NCBI GenBank assembly: GCA_023512835.1
Contig: CM042092.1
Location: forward strand, 44,634,535-44,698,534
Source: Taxillus chinensis
Lineage: Eukaryota > Streptophyta > Magnoliopsida > Santalales > Loranthaceae
Direction: 5' to 3'
Length of the DNA: 64,000 bases
Position numbers and translations under genes: made by a program
Shown: piece by piece, positions 10,584 through 22,531 of the stretch
Layout: every line of letters starts with the position of its first letter
Numbering within the stretch: the first letter of the stretch is position 1
Notes under the pieces: model-generated
Told to the model about the DNA's origin: nothing
Seen by the model: the letters and a program-made list of their open reading frames with translations, nothing else
The model's database searches: none

Positions 10584-10731
10584 CACGTGAGAATGCACGT
10601 GAGAAGACCCTTTTCACGTGCAACTCCAATTTGACTCAAATTTGCTCCAAAGCTTCCTCTTGAGTTGTAGAAGGCATCCATGCAATAAAATCCTTGCACG
10701 TGAGAATGCACGTGAGAAGGCTTTTCACGTG
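10584..10731. promoter_or_regulatory. Cluster of six G-boxes in the Athila LTR U3
   Basis: Exact CACGTG occurs at 10584, 10596, 10615, 10697, 10709 and 10726, in the pattern GCACGTGAGAA repeated twice, then TTTTCACGTGCA, with the whole block duplicated. G-boxes bind bZIP and bHLH factors. The 5' LTR of A2 has a partly mutated version (about 22105-22275). Confidence 0.65.
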
Positions 10732-10992
10732 CACCTTGATTTTGCCTTCATTTTGCTTCCATCTTCTTCCTATAGCTTCCTTGTGAGTTCTTTGGAGTGA
10801 TCTAGCCAAAGTGTGGGAGAAAAAGTTGCTCCAAAACCTGCCAAAAACACTTAAAAAGTACCACTATACACCAAACAGGGTCTTCCTAGGGGTTAGAGCA
10901 AATATGTCAAAAATAACATGCAAATAGGTACAAAACATACTCTAAAACACCCTATATAAGGCATAGGATAACGGCATAAACGCACGTTATCA

Positions 10993-11961
10993 AATTCCCC
11001 CATACTTGAACCTTTGCTTGTCCTCAAGCAAAAAGAAATAAACACACAGTCAAACGGAAAAGAACGAATAAACTAACAAACAAGAGAGGCATGGTTTCCC
11101 AAGGCATACAATTCTATCATGATGAAGTAGACATTCCAATAGCTAAAAATGAATCATAAGTTAATCAAAACATGCCCTTACTATTAAGTCCAACAACCAT
11201 GTAATATCGTTGCTAAAGAGTGAAGCTCACACTTGTGAAACAAATTGCAAGACAAAACAACTTAGCCATTATGGGCGCAACACGAAAACAAAAACATATA
11301 TAAACAAGTAAGCCATTGTGGCTTTTATTCCGGCAAACACCTTTTTTTTTTTTTTTTTCACACTTCTTTTTAGTAATAACCTTACAAGGTTGCATTTTAT
11401 GCTCTCCCTTGATGGATTATTCACTCGCTATTGTCCTCACACAAGCCCTTGGTTTTTTTTTTTAAACAAGAACTGAACGGAATTACTTGAATCACTAACA
11501 CCATACACCAAACACTGAGCACGAACAGGTACTTCGTATGCCTAAGTAACTCCAACCATTAAATAGCTAGTAATGAATATTAAGAGCAAATTGATAACCC
11601 AATAACCCATAAAATACACTCAAAGGCAAGATAATGGTCTGCTGTCAAAACGTATATGCCTATTGCACTCAACCTCAGGGTTTACAAAGCTCATCCTACC
11701 ATAACATGCTCGGCTTACTATGCAAATGTTAGTTCCAAAAGCATGGTGATATCATACAAAAAGTAAAGACATGCTCAACTAACTTCTAACACACTTTAAC
11801 GATTGAAACACCTATATCACAACAAGATACGAAGGTGGTTAATATAGTTAACCAGAATTTGCATACTTTGGTAGCCATTGCACCTCACAGGCAAAACAAA
11901 CATTCACAGCAAAAACATAAAATAAAATTAACGCATGCAGGCAAACAAACAAGCAACCGGT
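10993..11961 (-). other. A2 3' untranslated region and polypurine tract
   Basis: No coding sequence is seen. The PPT GTATGGGGGAATT (10993-11005, minus strand) abuts the LTR. A long T-run (about 11343-11359) and a second T-run near 11452-11463 occur. The half from 11450 onward parallels 1-549 of A1. Confidence 0.75.
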
Positions 11962-14360
11962 TCAAGGAAAATCCCCCCCCCCAGACTTAAACAATGCGAT
12001 GCCCTCGGAGCGAGAGGAAAAGGAAAAAGGGAGAAGACCGTTACCGGTTCGTGGGGACGCCGTAGTAGAAGATAACATGGGCCACCATTCTTCTAAGACG
12101 TGCGACAAAGTCGGTCGAGGTTTCTCCTGTGAGCGCCCAAGTATCCTTATCCGCAACGAGCTATCAAATAATAGCAGACAAAAAATCCCACAATTGAATT
12201 GATCAGGTTGTTGGGGAAGCTCCATTTCATTAAAGTGCACCAGGAGGAAACTTGGATGTCAACGACCCTTCTTTTTCGAGTGCGTTTTTGATTTTTTTTC
12301 AAGAAACCATCGACAAGCTTCTTCTTTCGTGTGGAAAACCCATGGGCTTGGCTCGGGTCATAAAGGACGGCATGGCCCACGGTCGGTCCAATTGCAAGAG
12401 TACAAAGTGTCGATCAAGGAGGACCGGTATAAGAACCTCATGGACCTGGTGCCAAGAGCGATGTCCTTCGCTGCTCCATTCATCCGCCGGCGGAAGATAT
12501 GTTCCTCTAACGGCTGCTCATAAATCTCACACGCATGATAGAAGTGTCTTGAGCCATAGGGTAGTCGTTGGGCTCGGCTTCCACCACGTGTCGCATCGTA
12601 CGGCAAAATAAGTCAACGTCATCGGACGATAAATACTCATCGGCTAGGATACGCCGCAAATAGGATGATGTGAAGACTTTCGAATCACGCGTAAAACGCG
12701 CTTGCAAGGTGTCTCCATAAGTAAAGCTGTTGAAAAGGTTGTGGCATCAGCAGTGGAGAGGGCCGGATGAAGATGAATATAGATGGGCTCCCCTAGGATA
12801 TCTTCCTGGGGAGTTTCGGATGATGCGCCGGACCACCATTGCAACGGCTGGATGAAGGGAACTAGGGCCTGTGAAGAGCGGGGCCCCGCTGGTGGTGTGA
12901 AATAAACCGGAACTGGCTGGAGGGAAGGGTGGAGCGGTGTAGGGCTCCGCCTCTTGCGGATACCGTGGATACTCCGGTGTCTCTTTGCTATGTTCGGCGT
13001 CTTCTAGTATCGGAGGTGATGGTGCGTCAAATGGATCCTCCACAGGAGGTGTAGGAGTTTTCTTCTTCTTCTTCCCCAGGGCTTTCCAGATCTTACCGAG
13101 CAGCCCTTTGACTTCCTTTTGCTCCTTGAGGATGAGAGTTTGATTTTTCTTCGACAGCCCGATCTCCTGAACGGTTTCCCTTGTGCCTCTTGTAGTTGAG
13201 CGGTTGCTTCCGTAAGTCTTCATAAGAAGCGGCAGGAGTTGGCTCCGGGGGTTCCCATGGTCGGGCAGATGGACGAGACGTTGCTTGTTGATCTTGAGTG
13301 ATGTACTCGAGCAGCTCATCCGGTTGAAGTCTTGTGATGTGGCCATTAGTGAAGGGCCGATTAAGAACGTCAACTTCACCGATAACTTGGCCACTAATGC
13401 CTTGGAAGAAATTGTAGATTTCCTCCTTGTGAACATTGAACTGCATGTACATGGCGATCAACTGGAAAATGTCTTGTCGGCGGGCATTCATGGGAGTAGA
13501 GGTGTCCCTAAACCGCTCCGTGGGTCGCTCCATATGCACGCTATGACGTGAAGGCTGTGGTGCGACATGGATACTATCTCCCCATTTGCCCTTGTAGCTA
13601 ACTCCTAAGGCACCCTCTGGATGGAGAACTCGTAACCGCAAGTTATCCAGGAAAACAGTGGGGACTACTTGAGCACTAAGATGACCATATTGATATTGCA
13701 GAAGCATGCTAAGTAGTCGACCATATAAACATTTATGAATGTCCCGTTTCCACAATTTAAAAATTTCCGCAGCCCAATCAATGTGTAACTGATGATCGAT
13801 GCAAAACATAAACTCCAAATGGGATTTAGGGACCGAGTCTACGCCACTAGTTTGTAACAAGAGGGCACCTCCCTACCAAATTGGCAAGGCAACAATATTT
13901 CCCGTGAAATCCGTTTTTCGTAAATTGCCGACGTTTCCCAAATTCCTTATTATACTTGTAAAGCTCTACCATATTCTCCTAAGGTCAATGCAGGCTTTGC
14001 GTGCATAGGATTTAGCGGATCAAAGCAATCTCTCAACATAGCAGGGGAAATAGAAATTAAGACACCTTGAACCTCCCCAATTATCTCATCATCTTCCTCA
14101 TTGACATAGACTCGAATTATAAAAGTCTAACATGGCAGGTAATACAAATCATCATGAGCGCATACTAACCTTCTCGGTCCCAACGCCTGCAGCTTGGTCA
14201 TAACTTCTTCGATCCAGTCAAGGGTGGAGGACTCCAGGATCTCCCAATCAAGCACATTCCCCACGAAGATAGTGTCGGCATCTCTTAATGCCGAAGGCAT
14301 AGAGGTGGCAGAGGCTTCAGGACTGCCTTCTCCTTGGCGGGCTCTCCTTGTGTGCACCAT
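11962..14360 (-). pseudogene. A2 third ORF: plant-transposon-like domain plus Ulp1-like protease, frameshifted
   Basis: This is the same architecture as the A1 third ORF. The start at 14360 gives MVHTRRARQGEGSPEASATS in one frame. The transposon-like domain runs to about 13700, followed by a middle region (ERPTERFRDTSTPMNARRQDIFQLIAMYMQFNVHKEEIYNFFQG), a KKKK-containing linker, and the Ulp1-like domain from about 12700 to 11962. In that domain the Cys motif DQFNCGIFCLLLF and the VLYDPSQAHG segment survive in different frames. At least six frameshifts are present, at positions different from those in A1, so the two copies decayed independently and together define an ancestral ORF of about 790 codons. 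Confidence 0.75.
11966..11985 (-). other. Second polypurine-like tract after the A2 third ORF
   Basis: On the minus strand a run of ten G residues follows TTTAAGTCT at the end of the third ORF, matching the same feature in A1 (about 538-552). It resembles the LTR-adjacent PPT but is about 970 bases upstream of it. Confidence 0.45.
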
Positions 14361-14443
14361 GACTAACCAGGAGAAGGGATTTGCTCTCGGCAAGAAGGAA
14401 GAAGAAAGCATGAGATGTGAGTTTTAAGCTTGGAACCCATCCC

Positions 14444-14451
14444 TATTTATA
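14444..14451 (-). promoter_or_regulatory. Putative internal TATA box for the A2 third ORF
   Basis: TATAAATA on the minus strand lies 84 bases upstream of the ATG at 14360 and downstream of four exact CACGTG boxes (14510, 14592, 14694, 14884). Position and context are conserved with A1. Confidence 0.5.
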
Positions 14452-15345
14452 GTGATTCGCCACAAGGGGAAAAGACAAAAAGGACCCTCTTAAAGTGCTC
14501 CATCGTTTTCACGTGCGGACCAAAGAAGACTCTAGAAGATGCCAGCTAGCTCCCATCGAAATTTCGGACCGATTGGACAACTATAGGTGTGCACGTGAAA
14601 AACATGTTTTCACGGGCGAGCTTGGATGAATCTAGACACATCCAGCTGTCTTCGACCAAATTTTGAGCGCGAAAAGACGCTTCTATCCTTGTGCACGTGA
14701 AAAGCCTTCTCACGGTTAGGTCTCGAAAGGTCTAGAGGATGCCAGGTTGCCTTCATGCAATTTTCCAGATCAATTGGACCATTCTAGCCTTGTGCACGCG
14801 AAAAGCCTTCTCACGGTCAGGGTATTTTTTGTCCAAATTGCACCTGTAGGTCACGGATGAACTATAGAGCCAATATATATGTGCACGTGAAAAACACCTT
14901 CTCACGGGCATCTTGGTTGACACCCTTAATGAAGCCCAACATTGTTGAAATTGGACAGACTAGTAGCCCATCTCCCAAGGACAAAAATGTGTCGGTTAGT
15001 GGGCCCCAAATACCATCTCATAATCCATAACTTCATCTCCTTGGTTTGGCAATAGATTGGAGTGGGCCCCTCGATTTAATTCAACCGAGCTTGGCTGTGG
15101 GCCCGAGAAAATTTAGTTGAACTTCGATATACATGCCCAAGTAAGCCCAAGCATAAAGAAGCTCCATCAAGAAATTTGGGCCTAGGCCCTGGTTCAAATG
15201 CTCGCAAATAAAAGTTAAAACAAAACAGATATGCACTCCCTACGGACTATGGGTTAAAGCACACAATAACAATATCCCAATAAAATAAAATAAAATAAAA
15301 AAAGGAAGAGAAATCACCATGGGTTGCCTCCCATGAAGCGCTGAG
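14452..15345 (-). repeat. A2 spacer with degenerate G-box repeats
   Basis: This is noncoding. Degenerate units of about 100 bases, with GTGCACGTGAAAA and TTCTCACGGG, fill about 14500-14920. An (AAAAT)n run lies near 15280-15302. It is equivalent to 3007-3903. Confidence 0.6.
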
Positions 15346-16650
15346 TTTAGGTCTTTAGCTTGACCGTCCCCTTGTCAAGTTGTGCTCGAGTGAAATGATC
15401 AACCTCCTTAACATGGTCCCGCATGTAGTATGGCTTCACACGCTGACCATTTACTTTGAATACTTGTCTAGAGGTTGATTGAGTTCAACACCGCCATATG
15501 GAAAAACCTTTGTAACGGTGAAAGGCCCCATCCATTTAGATCGCAGACTTCCCAGGGGAAGAGTTTAAGTCTGGAATTAAAGAGAAGCACCTTCTGCCTG
15601 GTTCAACAAGAGAGGGGCTGATCTTCTTATCATGTCCGAGCTTAGACCTCTCCTTGTACAGCTTCGCACTCTCATAGGCATTGAAGCGAAATTCCTCCAA
15701 CTCATTTAGTTGGTGCAATCGTAGGTCAGCAGCAACATTGGGATCCATATTAAGCTTTTTAACCGCCCAAAATGCCTTGTGTTCCAATTCAACAGGCAAG
15801 TGGCAGGCCTTTCCGTACGATGAGACGATAAGGAGACATTCCAATGGGCGTTTTGAATGCTTGTGCGATAAGCCCACAACGCCTCATCGAGTTTTAGAGC
15901 CCAATCTTTTCGGTTGCCTCCCCTTGTCTTTTCCAAAATGTGCTTGATCTCACGGTTGGAAACTTCACTTGACCGTTTGCTTGTGGATGATAGGCTAAGG
16001 TGCGCCTATGTTGAACTCCATATTTTTTTTAAGAGCTTGTTGAAAAGTTTATTGCGAAGTGACTCCCTTCATCACCGATAATTGCTCTAGGTGTTCCAAA
16101 CCGGCTGAATATGTTGCGGCGAAGGAACTTGGTAACCACTTGAGCATCATTCTTCCTAGTGGGTATAGCTTCAACCCACTTTGAGAGGTAGTCAACAGCC
16201 AGGAAGGATGTAAGAAAATCCATCCGATGGTGGGAAAGGTCCCATGAAATCGATTCCCCATATGTCAAAAAGTTCGACTGGCATAATGCCGGTTTGGGGC
16301 ATCTCTTGCTTCCTTGTAATCCCTCCTGTTCGTTGACACCGATCACATGACTTAACAAAGGTGTATGTGTTCCGTGAACATGGTTGGCTAGTAAAACCCA
16401 CTTTGTAGGATCTTTACCACCGTTCTTTGCACTCCTAAATGGCCAACATAGTCGGATGAATGACAATGCATCAAGTATGCTGTCCACTTCCTCTTCTAGC
16501 ACACATTTTATGATGATCTGATCAGCACATTGCCTGTATAGAACAGGCTCATCCCAAATGTATCTTCTTGCATTAAAGAGGAACCTCTTCTTTTCCTGAT
16601 AAGTAAACTTTGTAGGTACATAGTCACATGCATGGTAGTTCACTATATCA
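15346..16650 (-). pseudogene. A2 integrase, frameshifted
   Basis: Segments in order on the minus strand are KKRFLFNARRYIWDEPVLYRQCADQIIIKCV before the zinc finger, the first Asp in WGIDFMGPFPPSDGFSYI, FLAVDYLSKWVEAIPTRKNDAQVVTKFL, the second Asp in [26 protein letters not shown], and [20 protein letters not shown] near the end. Frameshifts occur around 16400, 16200, 15940 and 15610. It is better preserved in the catalytic core than A1 but still broken. Confidence 0.85.
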
Positions 16651-16674
16651 GCAAACCATGGCGTCTTTGCTTAG

Positions 16675-17207
16675 CTACAAAGAGCCGCTCATCAGGGAAG
16701 GTGTCGAAATAGTAGCACCTTGTGTACTACCTTCCCCTAGCTCCAGCCTTGACAAATGGTCTGCCACAGTGTTGGAAGTCCCCTCCAAGTCTTTAATCTC
16801 CAGATCAAACTCTTGGAGTAACAAAACCCATCTGATCAACCTGGGTTTCGCATCCTTCTTGCTGAACGAATATCTCAGGGCAGCGTGGTCGGTGTAAACA
16901 ATGACCTTAGTGCCCAAAAGATATGACCAAACTTATCACAAGCAAACACCACGACAAGCAACTCTTTCTCCGTAGTAGTGTAATTGAGCTGGGCCTCATT
17001 GAGTGTGCGACTGGCATAATATATTGCCCTGAAAACTTTGTCCCGTTTCTGCCCAAGCACCGCTCCGACTGCAAAGTCACTCGCATCACACATCAGCTCA
17101 AAGGGTTGCGACCAGTCTGGAGCTACTATCACCGGTGCTGAACTGAGCTTCTCTTTCAGCACTGTAAAGGCCTCGAAGGCGCTCTTCCGAAAATATGAAA
17201 GGAACAT
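16675..17207 (-). pseudogene. A2 RNase H
   Basis: Reads [43 protein letters not shown] (catalytic Asp), [25 protein letters not shown] (catalytic Glu), then in another frame [56 protein letters not shown] frameshift near 16920 divides it. The chromatography-like completeness of all motifs shows the ancestral domain was canonical. Confidence 0.8.
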
Positions 17208-17209
17208 CC

Positions 17210-18220
17210 TTCTCTAAAAGCATGCTTAGGGGCTTGGCAATTTTTGAGAAATCTTTGATGAACCGCCGATAAAACCCCGCATGACCCAGGAAGCTCCGGA
17301 TGCCCTTCACATTAGTCGGAGGAGGTAGACTCTCAATGGTTGAGATCTTTGCTCTATCTACTTCCAACCCAGCTACGGACACTCTATGCCCAAGGACGAC
17401 TCCTTCCTTGACCATGAAGTGACACTTCTCCCAGTTCAAGACCAGGTCCTTTTCCTTGCATCGGACTAACACGGTTTCCAGATTTCTGAGGCAGATGGAA
17501 AAGGATGAACCAAATACCGAGAAGTCATCCATAAAGACTTCCATAATGTCCTCCACCAACCCTTGAAAAATTGCCATCGTACACCTCTGGAAAGTAGCGG
17601 GTGCGTTGCAAAGACCAAATGGCATACGCCTGAAAGCATACGTGCCAAAAGGGTACGTGAATGTAGCGACTAATCGCTATCCGGTTGTATCCAGAATAAC
17701 CGTCCGGAAAACAATAATACGGGTAGCCGACTAACCAATCTAGCATTTGATCAATGAAAGGTAACGGAAAGTGGTCCTTATGCGTGGCTTTATTCAGCTT
17801 GCGGTAATCAATGCACACGCGCCACCCGGTCACTGTGCGGGATGGAATAAGCTCATTCTTCTCATTGCGTATCACCTGTCATGCCACCCTTCTTGGGAAC
17901 CACTTGTCTTGGACTAACCCAGGAGCTATCTGAAATGGCATATATGATGCCCGCTTTCCTCCACTTCAGAATCTCCTTGCCAACAACTTCCTTCATTGCA
18001 GGATTAAGCCTGCGTTGGCACTCTACACTAGGAGTATACGACTCCTCCATCGATATCTTGTGCATGCAGACCGCTGGACTTATACCTTTTATATCATCTA
18101 GAGACCACCCCAGGGCCTGCTTATGCTCCCTTAAGACTTCTAGTAGCTGTCTGGTTTCTTCTATCGTTAAGGATGCAGCTACTATCACAGGGTAACGCCC
18201 TTGTGTATCCAAAAACTCGT
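17210..18220 (-). pseudogene. A2 reverse transcriptase
   Basis: Visible motifs are [19 protein letters not shown] (about 17790-17830), MPFGLCNAPATFQRCTMAIFQG, the active site EVFMDDFSVFGSSF (about 17520-17560), and LVLNWEKCHFMVKEGVVLGHRVS, then PPTNVKGIRSFLGHAGFYRRFIKDFS. A segment near 17660-17690 (the YNQI/APED region) is damaged by a deletion and frameshift compared with A1. The PR-RT linker FLDTQGRYPVIVAASL lies upstream. Confidence 0.85.
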
Positions 18221-18299
18221 ACCTCGGATGTTTTGGGAGTTGCTTGAACCTGGCAAGGGTTCCATGATTGCCGAGGATTCGATTGAGGAAGGCTGCTTG

Positions 18300-19299
18300 C
18301 TCGGTTTGTTCTTTCAAAGACTTCATAAGTCTCTTCCGGTTCCACCTCCGCAAAATCCACCTACCGCAATTCGTGATCCAAGCTTTCAGGTGATCAAGCT
18401 CTCTTCGAAGTAGCTATCCACGAATTCAGCAATCTGATCAATCCAATAACAGCTGGAATGATCATTTGCCTTGCGCATCGAACGCTCCACGTTGAACACC
18501 ACCGTGTCTTCATCCACACGCAGCGTCAACTCCCCCCGAGCTTACATCGATCAAGGCCCTTCCAGTACTCAGGAATGGCCTTCCAAGAATCAATTGGACT
18601 CCTTTATCTTCTTCCATTTCCAATACAACAAAGTCCCTGGGAAGATAAAGCGATCCACCTTGATTAAAACATCTTCAATAATGCCCGCCGGCTTTCCTAT
18701 CGATCGATCAGCAAATTGTAAAGATATGGAAGTGGGCTTTATTCCGACCAAGCCCGATCGCCGATAGATGGACATTGGCATCAGATTTATACTCGCCCCT
18801 AAATCACATAGGGCTTGCTCCAATTGCGAGGTGCCAATGGTGCAGGTCAAAGTGAAACTACCCGGATCTTTAAGCTTGAGTGGTAGCTTGTCTGCACCAC
18901 CGCACTAAAGTCATTTGTGAGAGCCACTATCTCACAATCGGTGTAGCTTCTCCTCTTGGACAGTAGATCCTTTAAAAATTTGACATATCCAGGCATCTGT
19001 TCCAAGGCTTCTATGAATGGGTTGTTCACCTCCAGCTTCTTGAATATGTCTAAGAATTCGGGAACCCGAGCATCTAATTTCTGTTTCCTCGGCCTTTGAG
19101 GATACGACATAGGAGGTTTATACGGAACGGGAGAGCTAACTTCAGGTCGACGGATTGTCGGTTGACTACTCCCAACCTTTTTTGTCTGGTCCTTACGCTG
19201 CTCAAGCATCTCCTTCTTTAGCTTCCTCCCTGGGTGTCTTGTTCGACTCCTCCTTGGTTGGCTCGATTTTCTTCTCTCCAGCTGGTAGTTCTTTCCCAC
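18300..19299 (-). pseudogene. A2 protease region
   Basis: The Athila-type protease is split over two frames: LEQALCDLGASINLMPMSIYRRSGL...DRSIGKPAGIIEDVLIKVDRF (18590-18850) and, upstream, the gag tail with KKVGSSQPTIRRPEVSSPVPYKPPM, FLDIFKKLEVNNPFIEALEQMPGYVKFLKDLLSKRRSYTD (18847-19299). This N-terminal segment is the standard linker before plant gypsy proteases and is complete here, whereas A1 has lost part of it. Confidence 0.8.
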
Positions 19300-19309
19300 T
19301 TCGAAGCAT

Positions 19310-20811
19310 TATAGCTTTGCATTGCTCCCTTGGGTTGACCTCCGTATTGCTAGGAAAAGTGTTTGATGAAGATGGCCTAACTACATTTGCTAGCCGGCCA
19401 ATCTGCTGCTCTATATTCTTCATGGCAGCCCCAAGATCCTGGATGACGTGGTAAGGGACTCAATCCTCGTCTCCCCCTTACTCATTCTATCCATTGCTTG
19501 CTTAGCAAATTGATAAAAGAAGTTCCGCATCTCTTCATCCTTTGCCTTCTCTTTGTCTTCCTCCTTCGTTGAGGCATCTTCTGGAACCCAGGAGGAAGTT
19601 GTGGCCGAGAATGTTCTCCATCTTGTGTTGCTCCAGTCGCAGGGACATTAGTCTGCCTTTGCCATAAGTAAGGCTGTTGTTAAAATTGGTGAGGTCCTCC
19701 TTGATTCTGGAAGTTGTTGGGCGAGGAGGATTCGGTACTGGGTTGGATTCTGAAATTGTCGCTGAAATCCTCCACCTCAATTCCCAACATATTGGGCTTC
19801 TTCGTATAGGCTGGGCTGCAGCGGCGTCTTCCAGAATCGCCTTGGGTTGTTCGGCTGCTCTCCAGGCGAACAGCCATCACCGACATTTGCTCTGTCGGTA
19901 ACTCCATCTTCCTTGTCAACTCATCGAACCGAGTTGCATTTGATGAATTTGATACCGCAGCCACCGGCTCAGCTCTAGGCGTCGTCATTAGACCATTGGC
20001 AGTTGGACAACACCATTCTCTCTATAAGCTCTACCGCCGCAGAAGGCTCCATCATCATGAACGCTCCTCCGGTGGGCTGCATCTATCATGCTCCTTGTAT
20101 TTGCGTGCAAACCTGCATAAAAAGATTCGACTTGTAACCATTCTGGCCTGCCATGATTAGGACACCTCCTAACCAAATCTTTGAAGCGCTCCCAAGCCTC
20201 GTATAGCGACTCATCACCATCTTGGGTGAATTGATTTATTTGGCTCCTTAAATGAATAACTCTTGTTGGTGGAAAGTACTTGGAGAGAAACTTCTCCACC
20301 ATTTGGTCCCATGTGTGTATCTGCCAGCAGGTTGGGACTGGAACCAACCAAGAGCTCGGTCCTTCAGGGAAAATGGGAAGAGTCGCAGCTTAATGGCGTC
20401 ATCCGAGACTCCATTAATTTTGATGGTGTCACAAATTTGCAAGAATCGCGCTAGATGGTTGTGTGGATCATCTAGTGCCTGAGCCTCGGAATGCATCTTG
20501 CCCAACCATTTGCGTAGCAGGCTTCGACTCGAAGTTGTTTGCTTGGACCGGCACCCTTCTAATGCCTGAATACTCATCCGATAAGTACAGGTCTAGCATA
20601 ATCCATGAAAGTCCTTGGCCGATAACCTCCTTGGCCGTTGTGTCCCTGATCTTCCCTTGCTCTGTTTTCAGCCATGATTTCTTCACACAAGGTATGTAAG
20701 CCTTCCAATCGTTGTTCTTGCAGCTAATACCCTCTCGAGCTCTTCATGCTCTCGCAATGTCCGTTCGATTTCGGGATCGTATGGTAATAACTCACCCCTG
20801 GTGTGACGCAT
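19310..20811 (-). pseudogene. A2 gag
   Basis: The start at 20811 reads MRHTRGELLPYDPEIERTL, the common Athila gag start. The core is DDPHNHLARFLQICDTIKINGVSDDAIKLRLFPFSLKDRALGWFQSQPAG (20248-20577), then MVEKFLSKYFPPTRVIHLRSQINQFTQDGDESLYEAWERFKDLVRRCPNHGRPEWLQVESFY (19988-20347) and PNMLGIEVEDFSDN. At least four frameshifts separate these pieces. It would form the particle shell. Confidence 0.85.
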
Positions 20812-20974
20812 ACACGAGGAATTTTCTCAAACACCTATGGTGCACCCCTGCAACGTAAAAACAAAAAGATACCAGGTAACACCGTACTAGCAAAATTACA
20901 AGAAAATAAAATTCCAGATCACAAATAAACTTAAGCACCTAATGTCACTTAGTCCTAACAACGTTTGGCTTGCT

Positions 20975-20992
20975 TCCCCGGCAACGGCGCCA
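20975..20992 (-). other. A2 primer binding site
   Basis: TGGCGCCGTTGCCGGGGA, six bases from the LTR end; identical to the A1 PBS. Confidence 0.85.
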
Positions 20993-20998
20993 AAAACT

Positions 20999-22531
20999 TG
21001 ACCCGCATAAATTATGTCTGAAGGTTTTGCAGCAAGTGCATTGGTCAAGTAGTAAAATGGAGTATTAAGACTCCAGTTGTCGAACCCACAGGGAGGTAGC
21101 TAATGCTGTTAAGCAGCAAGCACTAAGCTAACAAGTTGATTTTATGTCTGGACAATTGATTTTTGTTGTACAAATAGTTTGAACGAAAAATGATTAAATC
21201 GAGAGAGTTGGCAAGCTATTGGTAGATAAATTTCAGTGATTAAGGATCTAGGGTCACAATGTTTACCACCCAATCGATTGTATTAGTCTGGTTATGGCTC
21301 TTGTTCTTGATTTATGTTCTAGTTCATGTTCATGTTGATTATCTCCTACCTATCTTACATTTGGTCCATGCTAAGATAGATTTAAGGTTTTTATCCCATT
21401 TGGTCCATGTGAATAAAAGTGATCAAGGTAGATAAATAATCTAATAGTTGCAGACTTGGTCCATCATGCAATATTAAATCTAATTCGCTAATGTTCCACC
21501 GTAGACAAAGGCTAAGATTACCTAATTTTGCATAAACTAGGCATTTCCATACAAGCAAGTGAATTAAACAAGAACTGAATTCTATTTTATTGAACAACCA
21601 TAACCAAACTGAATACAATTTATTGGGGGCTACATTGCTCCCCTAGACTAACAAAACTACTCCATAATCATGACAAAAGCAATAACAATTACAAGAAAGA
21701 ACATGATTACAGTACCAGGACAATAAAGGAAGACCCCAAGATGAACCAGGACTCCAGCCTCCAACGACTCCGGCGTCTGCTGCCCAAAATCACTCCTTGC
21801 CAAGGAAAATCCGATCTTTTAGCAATGGCTATAGCTCTTTTCAGAACTCAGATCAGATTTTCCCACTCAAGATAATTTACAATGCCTCCAAAGACCCCTA
21901 TTTATAGGTTTTAGTGGGCCAAATTAGGGTTACAAAAGGTGTGCCCTAATTATAAATGTGGTCGCAGCCAAAATGACATCGTTTTGGTTAGTGACACTAT
22001 TCGACGCTCTAGGCACAATAAAACTCAAACTACACCAAATTTGACCCCAGTTCTTTAGAGGAAAATGATTAAAACAACAAAACACAACATTTGGAGCACA
22101 AAAATGCCTGCATGTGAGAATGCATGTGAGAAGACCCTTTTCACGTGCAGCTCCAATTCGACTCAAATTTGCTCCAAAGCTTCCTCTTGAGTTGTAGAAG
22201 GCGTCCATGCAATAAAAGCCTTGTACGTGAGAATGCACGTGAGAATGCACATGAGAAAGCCTTTTCACGTGCACCTTGATTTTGCCTTCATTTTGCTTTC
22301 ATCTTCTTCCTATAGCTTCCTCTTGAGTGTATGGAGTGATCTAGCGAAGGTGTGTGGGAAAAGGTTGCTCCAAAATCTGCCAAAAACACTCAAAAAGTAC
22401 CACTATACACCAAACAGGGTCTTCCTAGGGATTAGAGTAAATATGTGTAAAATAACATGCAAACAGGTACAAAACATACACTAAAACACCCTATATAAGG
22501 TCTAGAATAACGGCATAAATGCACGTTATCA
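20999..22531 (-). repeat. A2 5' LTR
   Basis: The LTR is 1533 bases long; read on the minus strand it begins TGATAACGTGCA and ends GCGGGTCA. It aligns throughout with the 9488-10992 LTR, with substitutions and short indels (for example extra bases near 21222-21245). The TATA box is at 21899-21906. Its right edge interrupts the integrase frame of B1; the five flanking bases are GACAC (22532-22536). Confidence 0.9.

Larger units (their letters stand above)
9488..10992 (-). repeat. Athila LTR shared by A1 (as 5' LTR) and A2 (as 3' LTR)
   Basis: The LTR is 1505 bases long and, read on the minus strand, begins TGATAACGTGCG and ends ACGGGTCA. On the right it abuts the A2 polypurine tract; on the left it abuts the A1 PBS. 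A single LTR therefore serves two internal regions. Over about 290 bases near 9738-10025 I count roughly 13 differences from the 20999-22531 LTR by eye, so the array is old. Confidence 0.9.
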
